11,222 bases of DNA from Gammaproteobacteria bacterium. GTDB lineage: Bacteria > Pseudomonadota > Gammaproteobacteria > SZUA-229. Each line of letters opens with the position of its first letter. The first letter of the stretch is position 1. The position numbers were made by a program, and so were the translations under genes. The stretch is from positions 1 through 11,222 of the forward strand of contig DRLE01000054.1 in NCBI GenBank assembly GCA_011051475.1, written 5' to 3'. Below the pieces are notes generated by a model. The model saw nothing but the letters and a program-made list of their open reading frames with translations. It did no database searches and had not been told where the DNA came from. Positions 1-5,689 of this stretch are shown here, one piece after another.

Positions 1-349
1 CACGCACCTCCTCGATTTCACCGCGGGTAATCGGCTGGCGGTAGGCAATCAGGGCCAGGGTTTCCAGCAGGGCGCGGGTGTAGCGCGCGGGTTTTTCCTC
101 CCACAGACGGCCGACCCAGGTGGCATAGTCCTGTTTCACCTGCAGGCGAAAACCGCTGGCGACCTGTTTCAGCTCGTAACCGCGGTCGGCATAGTCATCG
201 GTCATTTCATGCAGGGCCTTGCGGATTTCATCGCGCGTGGGACGCTCTTCATCCAGCTCGAACAGGGCTTCCATCTGGGGCACGGTCAGGGTGCGATCGG
301 CTGCCAGCAAGACGGCTTCGAGAATGTTTTTCAGTTTTTTAATATCCAT
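1..349 (-). CDS. scpB: Segregation and condensation protein ScpB, N-terminal part (runs off left edge)
   Basis: ScpB is the small winged-helix (kite) subunit of the SMC-ScpAB condensin, which dimerises on ScpA and helps organise and segregate the chromosome. The 116 residues visible begin MDIKKLKNILEAVLLAADRT and continue through the typical winged-helix segment to an ALLETLALIAYRQPITRGEIEEVR stretch, which is diagnostic of ScpB. The ATG at 347-349 is preceded by a purine-rich GAGAGAA on the minus strand, 21 bases after the scpA stop, so the two are probably co-translated. The C-terminal half lies outside the window. In related genomes a 23S pseudouridine synthase gene (rluB) usually follows; that cannot be seen here. 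The family call is secure from the sequence; the function is from family knowledge. Confidence 0.95.
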   Translation of the reverse strand, partial: MDIKKLKNILEAVLLAADRTLTVPQMEALFELDEERPTRDEIRKALHEMTDDYADRGYELKQVASGFRLQVKQDYATWVGRLWEEKPARYTRALLETLALIAYRQPITRGEIEEVR

Positions 350-370
350 GGTATTTCTCTCATTCGGAGC

Positions 371-1342
371 TTATGAGGCGTTGTCTGCCGGTGGTAAGCG
401 GCGATCATCGGTGTGCGCGCCGGAGCTCGCAGCGGTCAGGTGAATCGGCGCAAAAGCCTCGGACTGCACCAGGTCGATCAGCTGCTCCTTGACCAGTTCA
501 AGGATGGCCAGCAGGGTAACAACCACGCCGCGGCGGCCTTCTTCTATGGTAAACAGGCTGGTGTAATCGGTAAAGCCTTCGGCGCTGATGGCGCTCAGCA
601 CCCGGCTCATGCGCTCACGCACCGACAGGGCCTCGCGCTGAATATGATGGTGGCTGTACATTTCCGCGCGCGCCATGGCGTCCTTGAAGGCAAACAGGAT
701 GTCGCGCAGATCGACCTCGGGCAACGGCCGCTCCTTGTGGATTTCCGGCGGTTCCACCCGGGCAATAAATATTTCACGATTGACCCGCGGCATCTCGTCG
801 ATGTCTTCGGCGGCCTTCTTGAAGCGCTCGTATTCCTGCAGGCGACGCACCAGCTCGGCGCGAGGGTCGTCCTCGTCCTCGCTTTCGCTCGGCCGCGGCA
901 GCAGCATGCGCGACTTGATTTCCGCCAGCATGGCGGCCATCAGCAGGTATTCCGAGGCCAGCTCGATTTTCAGGCTGTGCATCAGCTCGATGTAGTGCAT
1001 GTACTGGCGGGTGGTTTCCTCCAGCGGGATATCGAGGATATCGATATTCTGGCGCTTGATCAGATACAGCAGCAGGTCCAGCGGGCCCTCAAAGGCCTCC
1101 AGGATCACTTCCAGGGCATCGGGGGGGATATACAGGTCCTGCGGCACTACCGTCAACGGTTCGCCCTGCACCAGGGCAAAAGGCATTTCACCCTGCGCCG
1201 CCTGGCCGTTCTGGGTTTGTGCATCAGCAGTTTCAGCGGACTCGGCCACCCTGGTTTCGGCCACCCTGGGTTCGGCGGCCTCCTCGGTGGGCTGGCCAGC
1301 CGACTGCGGCACGTTTTCTGACTGTTTATCCGGATGTGACAT
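371..1342 (-). CDS. scpA: Segregation and condensation protein ScpA (kleisin)
   Basis: ScpA is the kleisin that bridges the heads of the SMC dimer and carries the ScpB dimer. Residues about 79-110 (LEAFEGPLDLLLYLIKRQNI, then DILDIPLEETTRQYM) are the signature N-terminal kleisin segment. The C-terminal winged helix is around residues 240-300. At 323 residues it is longer than the usual roughly 230-290 because of a low-complexity, acidic and Ala/Thr-rich N-terminal tail of about 75 residues. That tail includes a short RVAET/RVAES repeat coded by a 15-bp tandem duplication at 1244-1273. The ATG at 1340-1342 has a good GAAGGT Shine-Dalgarno 5 bases upstream, which supports the long form. An internal ATG at residue 53 (MPFALVQGE) is possible but has a weaker site. 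It lies between trpS and scpB on the same strand. Confidence 0.95.
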   Translation of the reverse strand: MSHPDKQSENVPQSAGQPTEEAAEPRVAETRVAESAETADAQTQNGQAAQGEMPFALVQGEPLTVVPQDLYIPPDALEVILEAFEGPLDLLLYLIKRQNIDILDIPLEETTRQYMHYIELMHSLKIELASEYLLMAAMLAEIKSRMLLPRPSESEDEDDPRAELVRRLQEYERFKKAAEDIDEMPRVNREIFIARVEPPEIHKERPLPEVDLRDILFAFKDAMARAEMYSHHHIQREALSVRERMSRVLSAISAEGFTDYTSLFTIEEGRRGVVVTLLAILELVKEQLIDLVQSEAFAPIHLTAASSGAHTDDRRLPPADNAS

Positions 1343-1393
1343 ATTACCTTCGTTTATACAGGATGCCGCCCGACAGGTCTATAGTTTGCCGGC

Positions 1394-1428
1394 GAATAAC
1401 GAACGACAAACGACGAATGACGAACGAT
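1394..1428. repeat. Heptad-periodic tract between scpA and trpS (5 x GAAYGAC-like)
   Basis: Five consecutive 7-bp units fit the pattern GAAYRAC with scattered substitutions, followed by a run of seven A. The tract fills most of the 101-bp gap between trpS and scpA. The same 7-bp period with a related unit recurs at 3460, 3572, 4242 and 4376. The sequence is not coding. On the minus strand it lies upstream of possible -10 hexamers for scpA (TATAAA at 1353-1358), but no convincing -35 is present. Confidence 0.8.
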
Positions 1429-1443
1429 AAAAAAACAGGCCCG

Positions 1444-2661
1444 TCAAAGATAGGCAATGCCCATGGCCTTGCGCACATCTTCCATGGTATCGCGCGCGAC
1501 CTCGCGGGCCGCTTCGGTGCCCTCTTCAATAATCGCCTTGACCGTGCCGATATCCTCCTCGTATTCCTTCGCTCTTTCCTGCATGGGTTTGAGCTCGGCC
1601 AGTACGGCATCGATCACCGGCTGCTTGCATTCAACGCAACCGATACTGGCATTGCGGCAACCTTCCTGCACCCAGTCACGGGTGCCGTCATCGGAATAAA
1701 CCTCGTGGAACTGCCATACCGGGCATTTGGCCGGATCACCCGGATCATCGCGGCGCACGCGTGCCGGGTCGGTGGGCATGGTACGCAGCTTTTTCGTCAC
1801 GGTGTCGGGATCGTCGCGCAGGGCGATGGTATTGCCATAGGATTTGGACATTTTCTGCCCGTCCAGCCCCGGCATTTTCGAGGCCGGCGTCAGCAGCGCC
1901 TGCGGCTCGGGCAGGATGATCTTGCCGGAACCCTCCAGATAACCGTACAGCCGCTCCTTGTCGCCGATGGAGATATTCTGCTGCGAATCCAGCAGCGCCT
2001 TGGCCACATTCAGCGCCTCATTGTCGCCCTTTTCCTGATAGTCCTTGCGGTACTGGAAAAACATGCGGGCGTTTTTCTTGCCCATCTTGGAGGCGGCCTG
2101 TTTCGCCTTTTCCTCGAAATCCGGCTCACGGCCATATAAATGGTTAAAACGACGCGCCACTTCACGGGTCAGCTCGACATGCGCCACCTGGTCCTCACCC
2201 ACCGGCACCTGCCCGGCCTTGTACACCAGGATATCGGCGCTCTGCAGCAGCGGGTAACCGAGAAAACCATAGGTCGCCAGGTCCTTTTCCTTGAGCTGCT
2301 CCTGCTGGTCCTTGTAGGTGGGCACGCGTTCCAGCCAGCCCAGCGGGGTAATCATCGACAGCAGGGTATGCAGCTCGGCATGCTCGGGCACCTTCGACTG
2401 GACAAACAGCCGCGCCGAGCCGGGGCTGATACCGGCGGCCAGCCAGTCGACCACCATGTCCCAGACACTGGCCTCGATCACGGAGGGGTCTTCATAATGC
2501 GTGGTCAGTGCATGCCAGTCGGCCACGAAAAAGAAACATTCGTATTCATGCTGCAACTGCACCCAGTTTTTCAGCACGCCATGATAATGCCCCAGGTGCA
2601 GCTGCCCGGTCGGGCGCATGCCGGAAAGAACCCGCTGGTGTTGTGTAACGACTGTGTTCAA
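1444..2661 (-). CDS. trpS: Tryptophan--tRNA ligase, long type with a four-cysteine motif
   Basis: This is a cytoplasmic class Ic aminoacyl-tRNA synthetase that charges tRNA-Trp. The HIGH-type motif is at residues 22-25 (TGQLHLGHYHG) and KMSKS is at 270-274 (GLDGQKMSKSYGN). At 405 residues it is longer than the common bacterial enzyme of about 330. The extra material sits mainly at about 181-250, just before the PEPQALLTPASKMPGLDG segment. Cysteines 313, 335, 342 and 345 form C-x21-C-x6-C-x2-C, one residue shorter than the C-x22-C-x6-C-x2-C that binds a [4Fe-4S] cluster in Thermotoga maritima TrpRS. The start is TTG at 2659-2661, with AAAGGT about 9 bases upstream; the next Met (residue 15) falls inside the active-site region, so TTG is chosen. 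It lies 48 bp downstream of the M50 protease gene, in the usual gammaproteobacterial order with scpA and scpB. Confidence 0.95.
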   Translation of the reverse strand: MNTVVTQHQRVLSGMRPTGQLHLGHYHGVLKNWVQLQHEYECFFFVADWHALTTHYEDPSVIEASVWDMVVDWLAAGISPGSARLFVQSKVPEHAELHTLLSMITPLGWLERVPTYKDQQEQLKEKDLATYGFLGYPLLQSADILVYKAGQVPVGEDQVAHVELTREVARRFNHLYGREPDFEEKAKQAASKMGKKNARMFFQYRKDYQEKGDNEALNVAKALLDSQQNISIGDKERLYGYLEGSGKIILPEPQALLTPASKMPGLDGQKMSKSYGNTIALRDDPDTVTKKLRTMPTDPARVRRDDPGDPAKCPVWQFHEVYSDDGTRDWVQEGCRNASIGCVECKQPVIDAVLAELKPMQERAKEYEEDIGTVKAIIEEGTEAAREVARDTMEDVRKAMGIAYL

Positions 2662-2709
2662 GCTGTTTTACCTTTTGTTATTGAATTCGTTTGTACGCTG
2701 GCCGATAGA

Positions 2710-3366
2710 TTACTGCAGCCCGAACAGGGCGCCGATCAGGCCGACAAAGTGCTGCACCAGCGGCCACATGATTTTACCGAGTAAGCCGGTAACAAGTAAG
2801 AGCAGAATAATGAGCATGCCATATCGCTCGGTCTGCATAAACGGTATGGCCAGCCGTGGCGGCAGCACCCCGGCCAGCACCCGGCCGCCGTCCAGCGGCA
2901 GGATGGGAAACAGGTTCAGCACCATCAGCACCACATTGATAATAATGCCCTTGCTGCCCATATCGACCAGAAAAAGACTGGTTGTCGATGCCGTGGTAAA
3001 CACCTGCGTCACCAGCAGAATAAACATCGCCCAGCCACAGGCCATAAGAAAATTGGACACCGGCCCGGCCAGCGCCACCAGCGCCATATCCAGCAACGGT
3101 GACCTGAAATAGCGCGGTTCCACCGGCACCGGTTTGGCCCAGCCGATAATAAAAGGGCTGATCATGGCCAGAAACAGCGGCACCACCACCGTACCCATGG
3201 GGTCGATATGCTTGATCGGGTTAATGGTAATCCGGCCAAGATTCTTCGCCGTCGGATCACCCAGCCTGTTCGCCACCCAGCCATGCGCCGCCTCATGCAG
3301 GGTAATGGCAAACAGCACCGGCAAGGCCCAGACGGCGATGGTGTAGAGCACGTTAGCAGAAAACAT
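2710..3366 (-). CDS. Site-2 protease family (M50) integral membrane zinc metalloprotease
   Basis: This is a predicted intramembrane metalloprotease of the compact S2P/Rip group in the cytoplasmic membrane; substrates are unknown. The zinc-binding HExxH is at residues 24-28 (ITLHEAAHGW). The second metal motif, NLFPILPLDGGRV, is at 151-163 and supplies the conserved Asp. The 218 residues are mostly hydrophobic, with about five or six helices, and no PDZ domain is present, which is normal for this subgroup. It is the first gene of an operon with trpS, scpA and scpB, a conserved neighbourhood in gammaproteobacteria. The ATG at 3364-3366 has no recognisable Shine-Dalgarno (it is preceded by TTTTTTCCCC). 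The leader from the candidate promoter is about 70 bases. Family assignment is firm; the role in this operon is unknown. Confidence 0.92.
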   Translation of the reverse strand: MFSANVLYTIAVWALPVLFAITLHEAAHGWVANRLGDPTAKNLGRITINPIKHIDPMGTVVVPLFLAMISPFIIGWAKPVPVEPRYFRSPLLDMALVALAGPVSNFLMACGWAMFILLVTQVFTTASTTSLFLVDMGSKGIIINVVLMVLNLFPILPLDGGRVLAGVLPPRLAIPFMQTERYGMLIILLLLVTGLLGKIMWPLVQHFVGLIGALFGLQ

Positions 3367-3441
3367 GGGGAAAAAAGTCTGTCAGGGACTGCATGGTGGG
3401 TGGTTTAAGTGTGTCATTGGGCCTGGCTGATGTTGCGGGGG

Positions 3442-3467
3442 ATTATACCTGACTTTTTTAGTGAATA
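3442..3467 (-). promoter_or_regulatory. Candidate promoter of the M50-trpS-scpA-scpB operon
   Basis: On the minus strand a perfect TATAAT (3447-3442) is preceded by AAAAAAGTCAGG and then by a heptad repeat tract, so the -35 region is made of repeat DNA and has no good TTGACA match at 16-18 bp. Transcription would start near 3435. The same 18-bp block occurs in mirror orientation at 4408-4425, upstream of yciB. Confidence 0.55.
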
Positions 3468-3490
3468 ACGAATAGTGAATAGTGAATAGT
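3442..3490. repeat. Left arm of the inverted repeat flanking the yciO block (includes heptad tract 3460-3490)
   Basis: The arm consists of an 18-bp promoter block (3442-3459) followed by four AGTGAAT-type heptads plus three bases (3460-3490); the second unit is the variant AACGAAT. Its reverse complement recurs at 4376-4425 with a single extra base (C at 4407). The two arms enclose about 885 bp that carry yciO and two further copies of the heptad tract. Confidence 0.85.
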
Positions 3491-3571
3491 TTTTAAATAC
3501 CTGAGTTGCCTCAAGCACCTGGAACCACCCGCAGATTAACCCCGCCACTAGCCAAAACACCGGAACAAAAC

Positions 3572-3602
3572 ACTATTCACTATTCGTTATTCACTATTCA
3601 CT
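3572..3602. repeat. Inverted heptad tract downstream of yciO
   Basis: A 31-bp tract of ACTATTC units with one GTTATTC variant. It is the inverse of 3460-3490, except that the variant heptad occupies the third place instead of the fourth. With the left tract it forms a terminal-repeat-like pair around 81 bp of unrelated non-coding sequence (3491-3571). It abuts the hairpin at the yciO stop codon. Confidence 0.85.
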
Positions 3603-3636
3603 GAACCGATCACGGCCTAAAGGCCGTGATCGGTTC
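3603..3636 (-). terminator. Perfect 16-bp inverted repeat across the yciO stop codon, possible terminator
   Basis: GAACCGATCACGGCCT at 3603-3618 is exactly complementary to 3621-3636, with only AA between. The last codons and TAG stop of yciO lie inside the stem. On the minus strand no T-run follows (the heptad tract comes next), so this is a strong hairpin but not a canonical intrinsic terminator. It could stabilise the 3' end or act as an insertion or recombination hot spot. Confidence 0.4.
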
Positions 3637-4234
3637 CCTTCCCCTGCCTTCTCACCTCCGGCGCCCCGTCGGTCATGCGAATCACCGTGGTCGGTTCGAT
3701 ACCACAGTGGCCGCCATCGATAATCAGATCGACCTGTTTGCCCAGCACGTCGCGCACATCCTCGGCGTCGGTGACGGGGAACTCCTCACCGGGCAGCACC
3801 AGGGTGCAGCTGATAATCGGCTGGCCCAGTTCATCGAGCAGCGCATTCACGATGGGGTGATCCATAACGCGGATACCGATATGGCGGCGTTTGGGGTGCA
3901 TCAGCCGGCGCGGCACCTCGGAAGTGGCCGGCAGAATAAAGGTGTACGGCCCCGGCGTCAGTGACTTCAGCAGGCGATAGTCGGCATTGTTGATTTTGGC
4001 GTAGGTGGCAATCTCTGACAGATCACGACAGACCAGGGTCAGATTGTGCTTCTCATCGATCTGCCGGATACGCCGCATCCGCTCCACCGCCTTCTTGTCT
4101 CCGATATGACAGCCCAGGGCATAGCTCGAATCCGTCGGATAGACAATCACCCCGCCCTTATCAAGAATATCAACCGCCTGTTTGATCAGGCGCATCTGCG
4201 GGTTCTGGGGGTGGATTTCGAAGTACTGGGACAT
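3617..4234 (-). CDS. yciO: YciO-type Sua5/YrdC-family protein
   Basis: The YrdC/Sua5 fold makes threonylcarbamoyl-AMP for the t6A modification of tRNA; YciO is the paralogous branch, and its own role is not settled. The 205 residues match the YciO form: MSQYFEIHPQNPQMRLIKQA at the N terminus, GGVIVYPTDSSYALGC at 28-43, the KHNLTLVCRDL segment, then TPGPYTFILPAT and HPKRRHIGIRVMDHP. The N terminus resembles that of E. coli YciO, which supports the ATG at 4232-4234. No Shine-Dalgarno is present; a heptad repeat tract begins only 8 bases upstream. In many gammaproteobacteria the gene is coupled to an upstream PHP-family phosphoesterase and a downstream M50 protease. Here both junctions are replaced by repeats, so it appears to be an isolated transcription unit. 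Its own promoter is not obvious. Confidence 0.88.
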   Translation of the reverse strand: MSQYFEIHPQNPQMRLIKQAVDILDKGGVIVYPTDSSYALGCHIGDKKAVERMRRIRQIDEKHNLTLVCRDLSEIATYAKINNADYRLLKSLTPGPYTFILPATSEVPRRLMHPKRRHIGIRVMDHPIVNALLDELGQPIISCTLVLPGEEFPVTDAEDVRDVLGKQVDLIIDGGHCGIEPTTVIRMTDGAPEVRRQGKGTDHGL

Positions 4235-4241
4235 GAAAAGC

Positions 4242-4272
4242 AGTGAATAACGAATAGTGAATAGTGAATAGT
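4242..4272. repeat. Heptad tract immediately upstream of yciO
   Basis: Four AGTGAAT-type heptads plus three bases, identical over 31 bp to 3460-3490. It is the exact inverse of 4376-4406. Together they bracket 103 bp of non-coding sequence (4273-4375) that shows no clear gene, only a small ACTGAC/GTCAGT inverted pair near 4299-4320. Confidence 0.88.
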
Positions 4273-4375
4273 GTTTTTCTTTGGAACCTGGATTATTACT
4301 GACAGTCTCACAGAGTCAGTTAACCAGCAAATTCCAAAAGCAGCTAATAATACACCTGATACTGAAGGTATCAAA

Positions 4376-4425
4376 ACTATTCACTATTCACTATTCGTTA
4401 TTCACTGAAAAAAGTCAGGTATAAT
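4376..4425. repeat. Right arm of the inverted repeat flanking the yciO block (heptad tract 4376-4406 plus promoter block)
   Basis: The 31-bp heptad tract is the perfect reverse complement of 4242-4272. It is followed by the 18-bp block AAAAAAGTCAGGTATAAT (4408-4425), which is the inverse of 3442-3459. The whole arm therefore mirrors the left arm over 49 bp with one inserted base. Confidence 0.85.
4398..4425 (+). promoter_or_regulatory. Candidate promoter of yciB-yciI
   Basis: A perfect TATAAT at 4420-4425 is followed by GCCC. The upstream region is the heptad tract; the best -35-like hexamer (GTTATT at 4398-4403, 16-bp spacing) is poor. The predicted transcript start is near 4432, giving a leader of about 40 bases. 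It is identical to the mirror-image promoter of the M50 operon. Confidence 0.5.
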
Positions 4426-4471
4426 GCCCACAACACGCACTCAAACATAATATACAAACAACATTAACAAC

Positions 4472-5131
4472 ATGAAGTTACTCTTTGACTTTTTTCCAAT
4501 TATTCTCTTTTTCGTCAGCTACTACCAGGCTCATTTCCTGATCGAAAACACCTTTGTCGGCCAGTTGATCAATCCGGACAAACCGGACTTTATCAATGCC
4601 ACGATTATTGCAACCGGCGTGGCGATTATTGCCAGTTTTATCCAGGTGGCCTACCACTGGATCAATACCCGCAAGTTCGAGCGTATGCACCTTTTCTCGC
4701 TGGCGCTGATTACCGTGCTGGGCAGTATTACCATCTTTCTGGGCAACCCGGCCTTTATCCAGTGGAAACCCACCGTACTCAACTGGCTGTTTGCCGTGGT
4801 CTTTCTCGGCAGTATGCTTATCGGCGAAAAACCCATTATCCAGCGCGCCATGAGTGAACAGATCAGCCTGCCGCAACGCGTCTGGAATACCCTTAATCTG
4901 TCCTGGGTGGGTTTCTTTTTTATCAGCGGCGCCGCCAACCTGTATGTCGCCTTCTACTACAATCTCGGCGCGCCGGACCAGGACCGCATGGACACCTGGG
5001 TCAACTTCAAGCTGTTCGGCCTGATGGGCCTGACCATCGCTTTTGTGATACTGCAGGCCATCTACCTGTCACGCCATATTATCGAGGATGACGACACTCC
5101 CGATGGCGACAGCGCCGGGGGTAAGGCCTGA
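4472..5131 (+). CDS. yciB: Inner membrane protein YciB (septation protein A / IspZ family)
   Basis: YciB is a polytopic cytoplasmic-membrane protein implicated in cell envelope synthesis and division, with reported contacts to elongation and septation proteins. The N terminus MKLLFDFFPIILFFVSYY is the family signature. Several hydrophobic helices follow, with the characteristic WKPTVLNWLFAVVFLGS and NLSWVGFFFISGAANLYVAF segments. At 219 residues it is longer than the roughly 180 of E. coli YciB, with a hydrophilic acidic tail after about residue 205. There is no evident Shine-Dalgarno before the ATG, but the family N terminus fixes the start. The TGA stop shares its A with the ATG of yciI (TGATG), so the two are translationally coupled. 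Confidence 0.94.
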   Translation: MKLLFDFFPIILFFVSYYQAHFLIENTFVGQLINPDKPDFINATIIATGVAIIASFIQVAYHWINTRKFERMHLFSLALITVLGSITIFLGNPAFIQWKPTVLNWLFAVVFLGSMLIGEKPIIQRAMSEQISLPQRVWNTLNLSWVGFFFISGAANLYVAFYYNLGAPDQDRMDTWVNFKLFGLMGLTIAFVILQAIYLSRHIIEDDDTPDGDSAGGKA

Positions 5132-5430
5132 TGTATTACGCAATTATTGCCGAAGACAAAGCAGGCAGCCTGCAGGACCGCCTGGCCGCCCGCCCCGCGC
5201 ATCTGGAGCGCCTCAATGCCCTGAAAGATGAAGGCCGCCTGCTGCTTGCCGGTCCCCACCCGGCCGTCGATGCCGAAGACCCGGGCGAAGCCGGTTTCAG
5301 CGGCAGCCTGGTGGTTGCCGAGTTCGACAGCCTGGGCGATGCCCGAGTCTGGGCGGATGCGGACCCCTACGTGGCTGCCGGCGTATATGAGCAAGTCACG
5401 GTAAAGCCTTTTAAAAAGGTTTTGCCCTGA
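5131..5430 (+). CDS. yciI: YciI family protein
   Basis: A small ferredoxin-like alpha-beta protein of the YciI family, whose biochemical function is not established. The 99 residues are full length and follow the E. coli protein closely: RPAHLERLNALKDEGRLLLA at 21-40, GPHPAVDAEDPGEAGFSGS at 41-59, WADADPYVAAGVYE at 74-87 and the C-terminal VKPFKKV. His24 and the acidic residues that follow are candidates for the conserved His/Asp pair noted in structural work on this family. The gene overlaps yciB by one base. No terminator is seen after it; 32 bases downstream a heptad tract and the tRNA promoter begin. Confidence 0.94.
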   Translation: MYYAIIAEDKAGSLQDRLAARPAHLERLNALKDEGRLLLAGPHPAVDAEDPGEAGFSGSLVVAEFDSLGDARVWADADPYVAAGVYEQVTVKPFKKVLP

Positions 5431-5462
5431 AGACTTTTCTGAAGATTCACGCTTTTACGGCC

Positions 5463-5490
5463 AACTGCCGACTGTAAACTGCAGACTTTT
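5463..5490. repeat. Heptad tract upstream of tRNA-Leu (4 x RACTGNN)
   Basis: Four successive 7-bp units start with AACT or GACT (AACTGCC at 5463-5469, then units of the same form; the last is GACTTTT). The sequence is not related base for base to the AGTGAAT tracts but shares the 7-bp period. It ends 5 bases before the -10 box of the tRNA gene. Confidence 0.7.
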
Positions 5491-5501
5491 TCCGATACAA
5501 T
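5473..5501 (+). promoter_or_regulatory. Candidate tRNA-Leu promoter
   Basis: TACAAT at 5496-5501 is followed by a GCGCC discriminator, typical of stable-RNA promoters under stringent control. The -35 position (TGTAAA at 5473-5478, 17-bp spacing) is weak and lies within the heptad tract. The predicted start near 5508 leaves a leader of about 18 bases. Confidence 0.5.
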
Positions 5502-5525
5502 GCGCCTGCACAGAAATCACCCCAT

Positions 5526-5612
5526 GCCGGAGTGGTGGAATTGGTAGACACGTCGGATTCAAAATCCGATGCTAGCAATAGCGTGCCGGTTCAAGTCCGG
5601 CCTCCGGTACCA
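5526..5612 (+). tRNA. tRNA-Leu (anticodon CAA)
   Basis: This is an 87-nt class II tRNA with encoded CCA. The acceptor stem GCCGGAG (5526-5532) pairs with CTCCGGT (5602-5608, closing G-U), followed by discriminator A and CCA at 5610-5612. The anticodon stem TCGGA/TCCGA (5553-5557 and 5565-5569) encloses the loop TTCAAAA with anticodon CAA at 5560-5562, decoding UUG. The variable region 5570-5584 forms a GCTA/TAGC stem, as expected for leucine tRNAs. The T arm GCCGG/CCGGC (5585-5589 and 5597-5601) holds the TTCAAGT loop. Confidence 0.97.
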
Positions 5613-5647
5613 AATACCTGCTCTGGCACTCGTTTAATCTGCAGGCA

Positions 5648-5656
5648 TGCTATATT
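5648..5656 (+). promoter_or_regulatory. Candidate extended -10 promoter for the pilin gene
   Basis: TGCTATATT is an extended -10 (TGn plus TATATT at 5651-5656) about 34 bases upstream of the pilin ATG. A small TTCCTG-AAA-CAGGAA inverted repeat (5655-5669) begins at the -10 and covers the predicted start. A sigma-54-like TGGCAC at 5623-5628 lacks a properly spaced -12 element. Confidence 0.4.
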
Positions 5657-5689
5657 CCTGAAACAGGAAACAGCCTGACAGGTTACACA

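Noticed and set aside
413..1321. Long plus-strand open frame opposite scpA
   Set aside because: It is the antisense shadow of a well-supported kleisin gene and its translation has no recognisable domain.
1429..1435. T-run on the minus strand after trpS as an intrinsic terminator
   Set aside because: No GC-rich stem precedes it, and scpA follows in the same operon.
4186..4374. Short minus-strand open frame through the repeat upstream of yciO
   Set aside because: Its peptide is a translation of the heptad repeat, a typical spurious product, and it overlaps yciO in another frame.
3460..4406. CRISPR-like array from the recurring 31-bp tracts
   Set aside because: There are only four copies, in alternating orientation, internally periodic at 7 bp, with a gene between them and no cas genes.
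5623..5645. Sigma-54 promoter for the pilin gene (TGGCAC at 5623)
   Set aside because: No GC of the -12 element occurs at the required 10-base spacing from the -24 GG.
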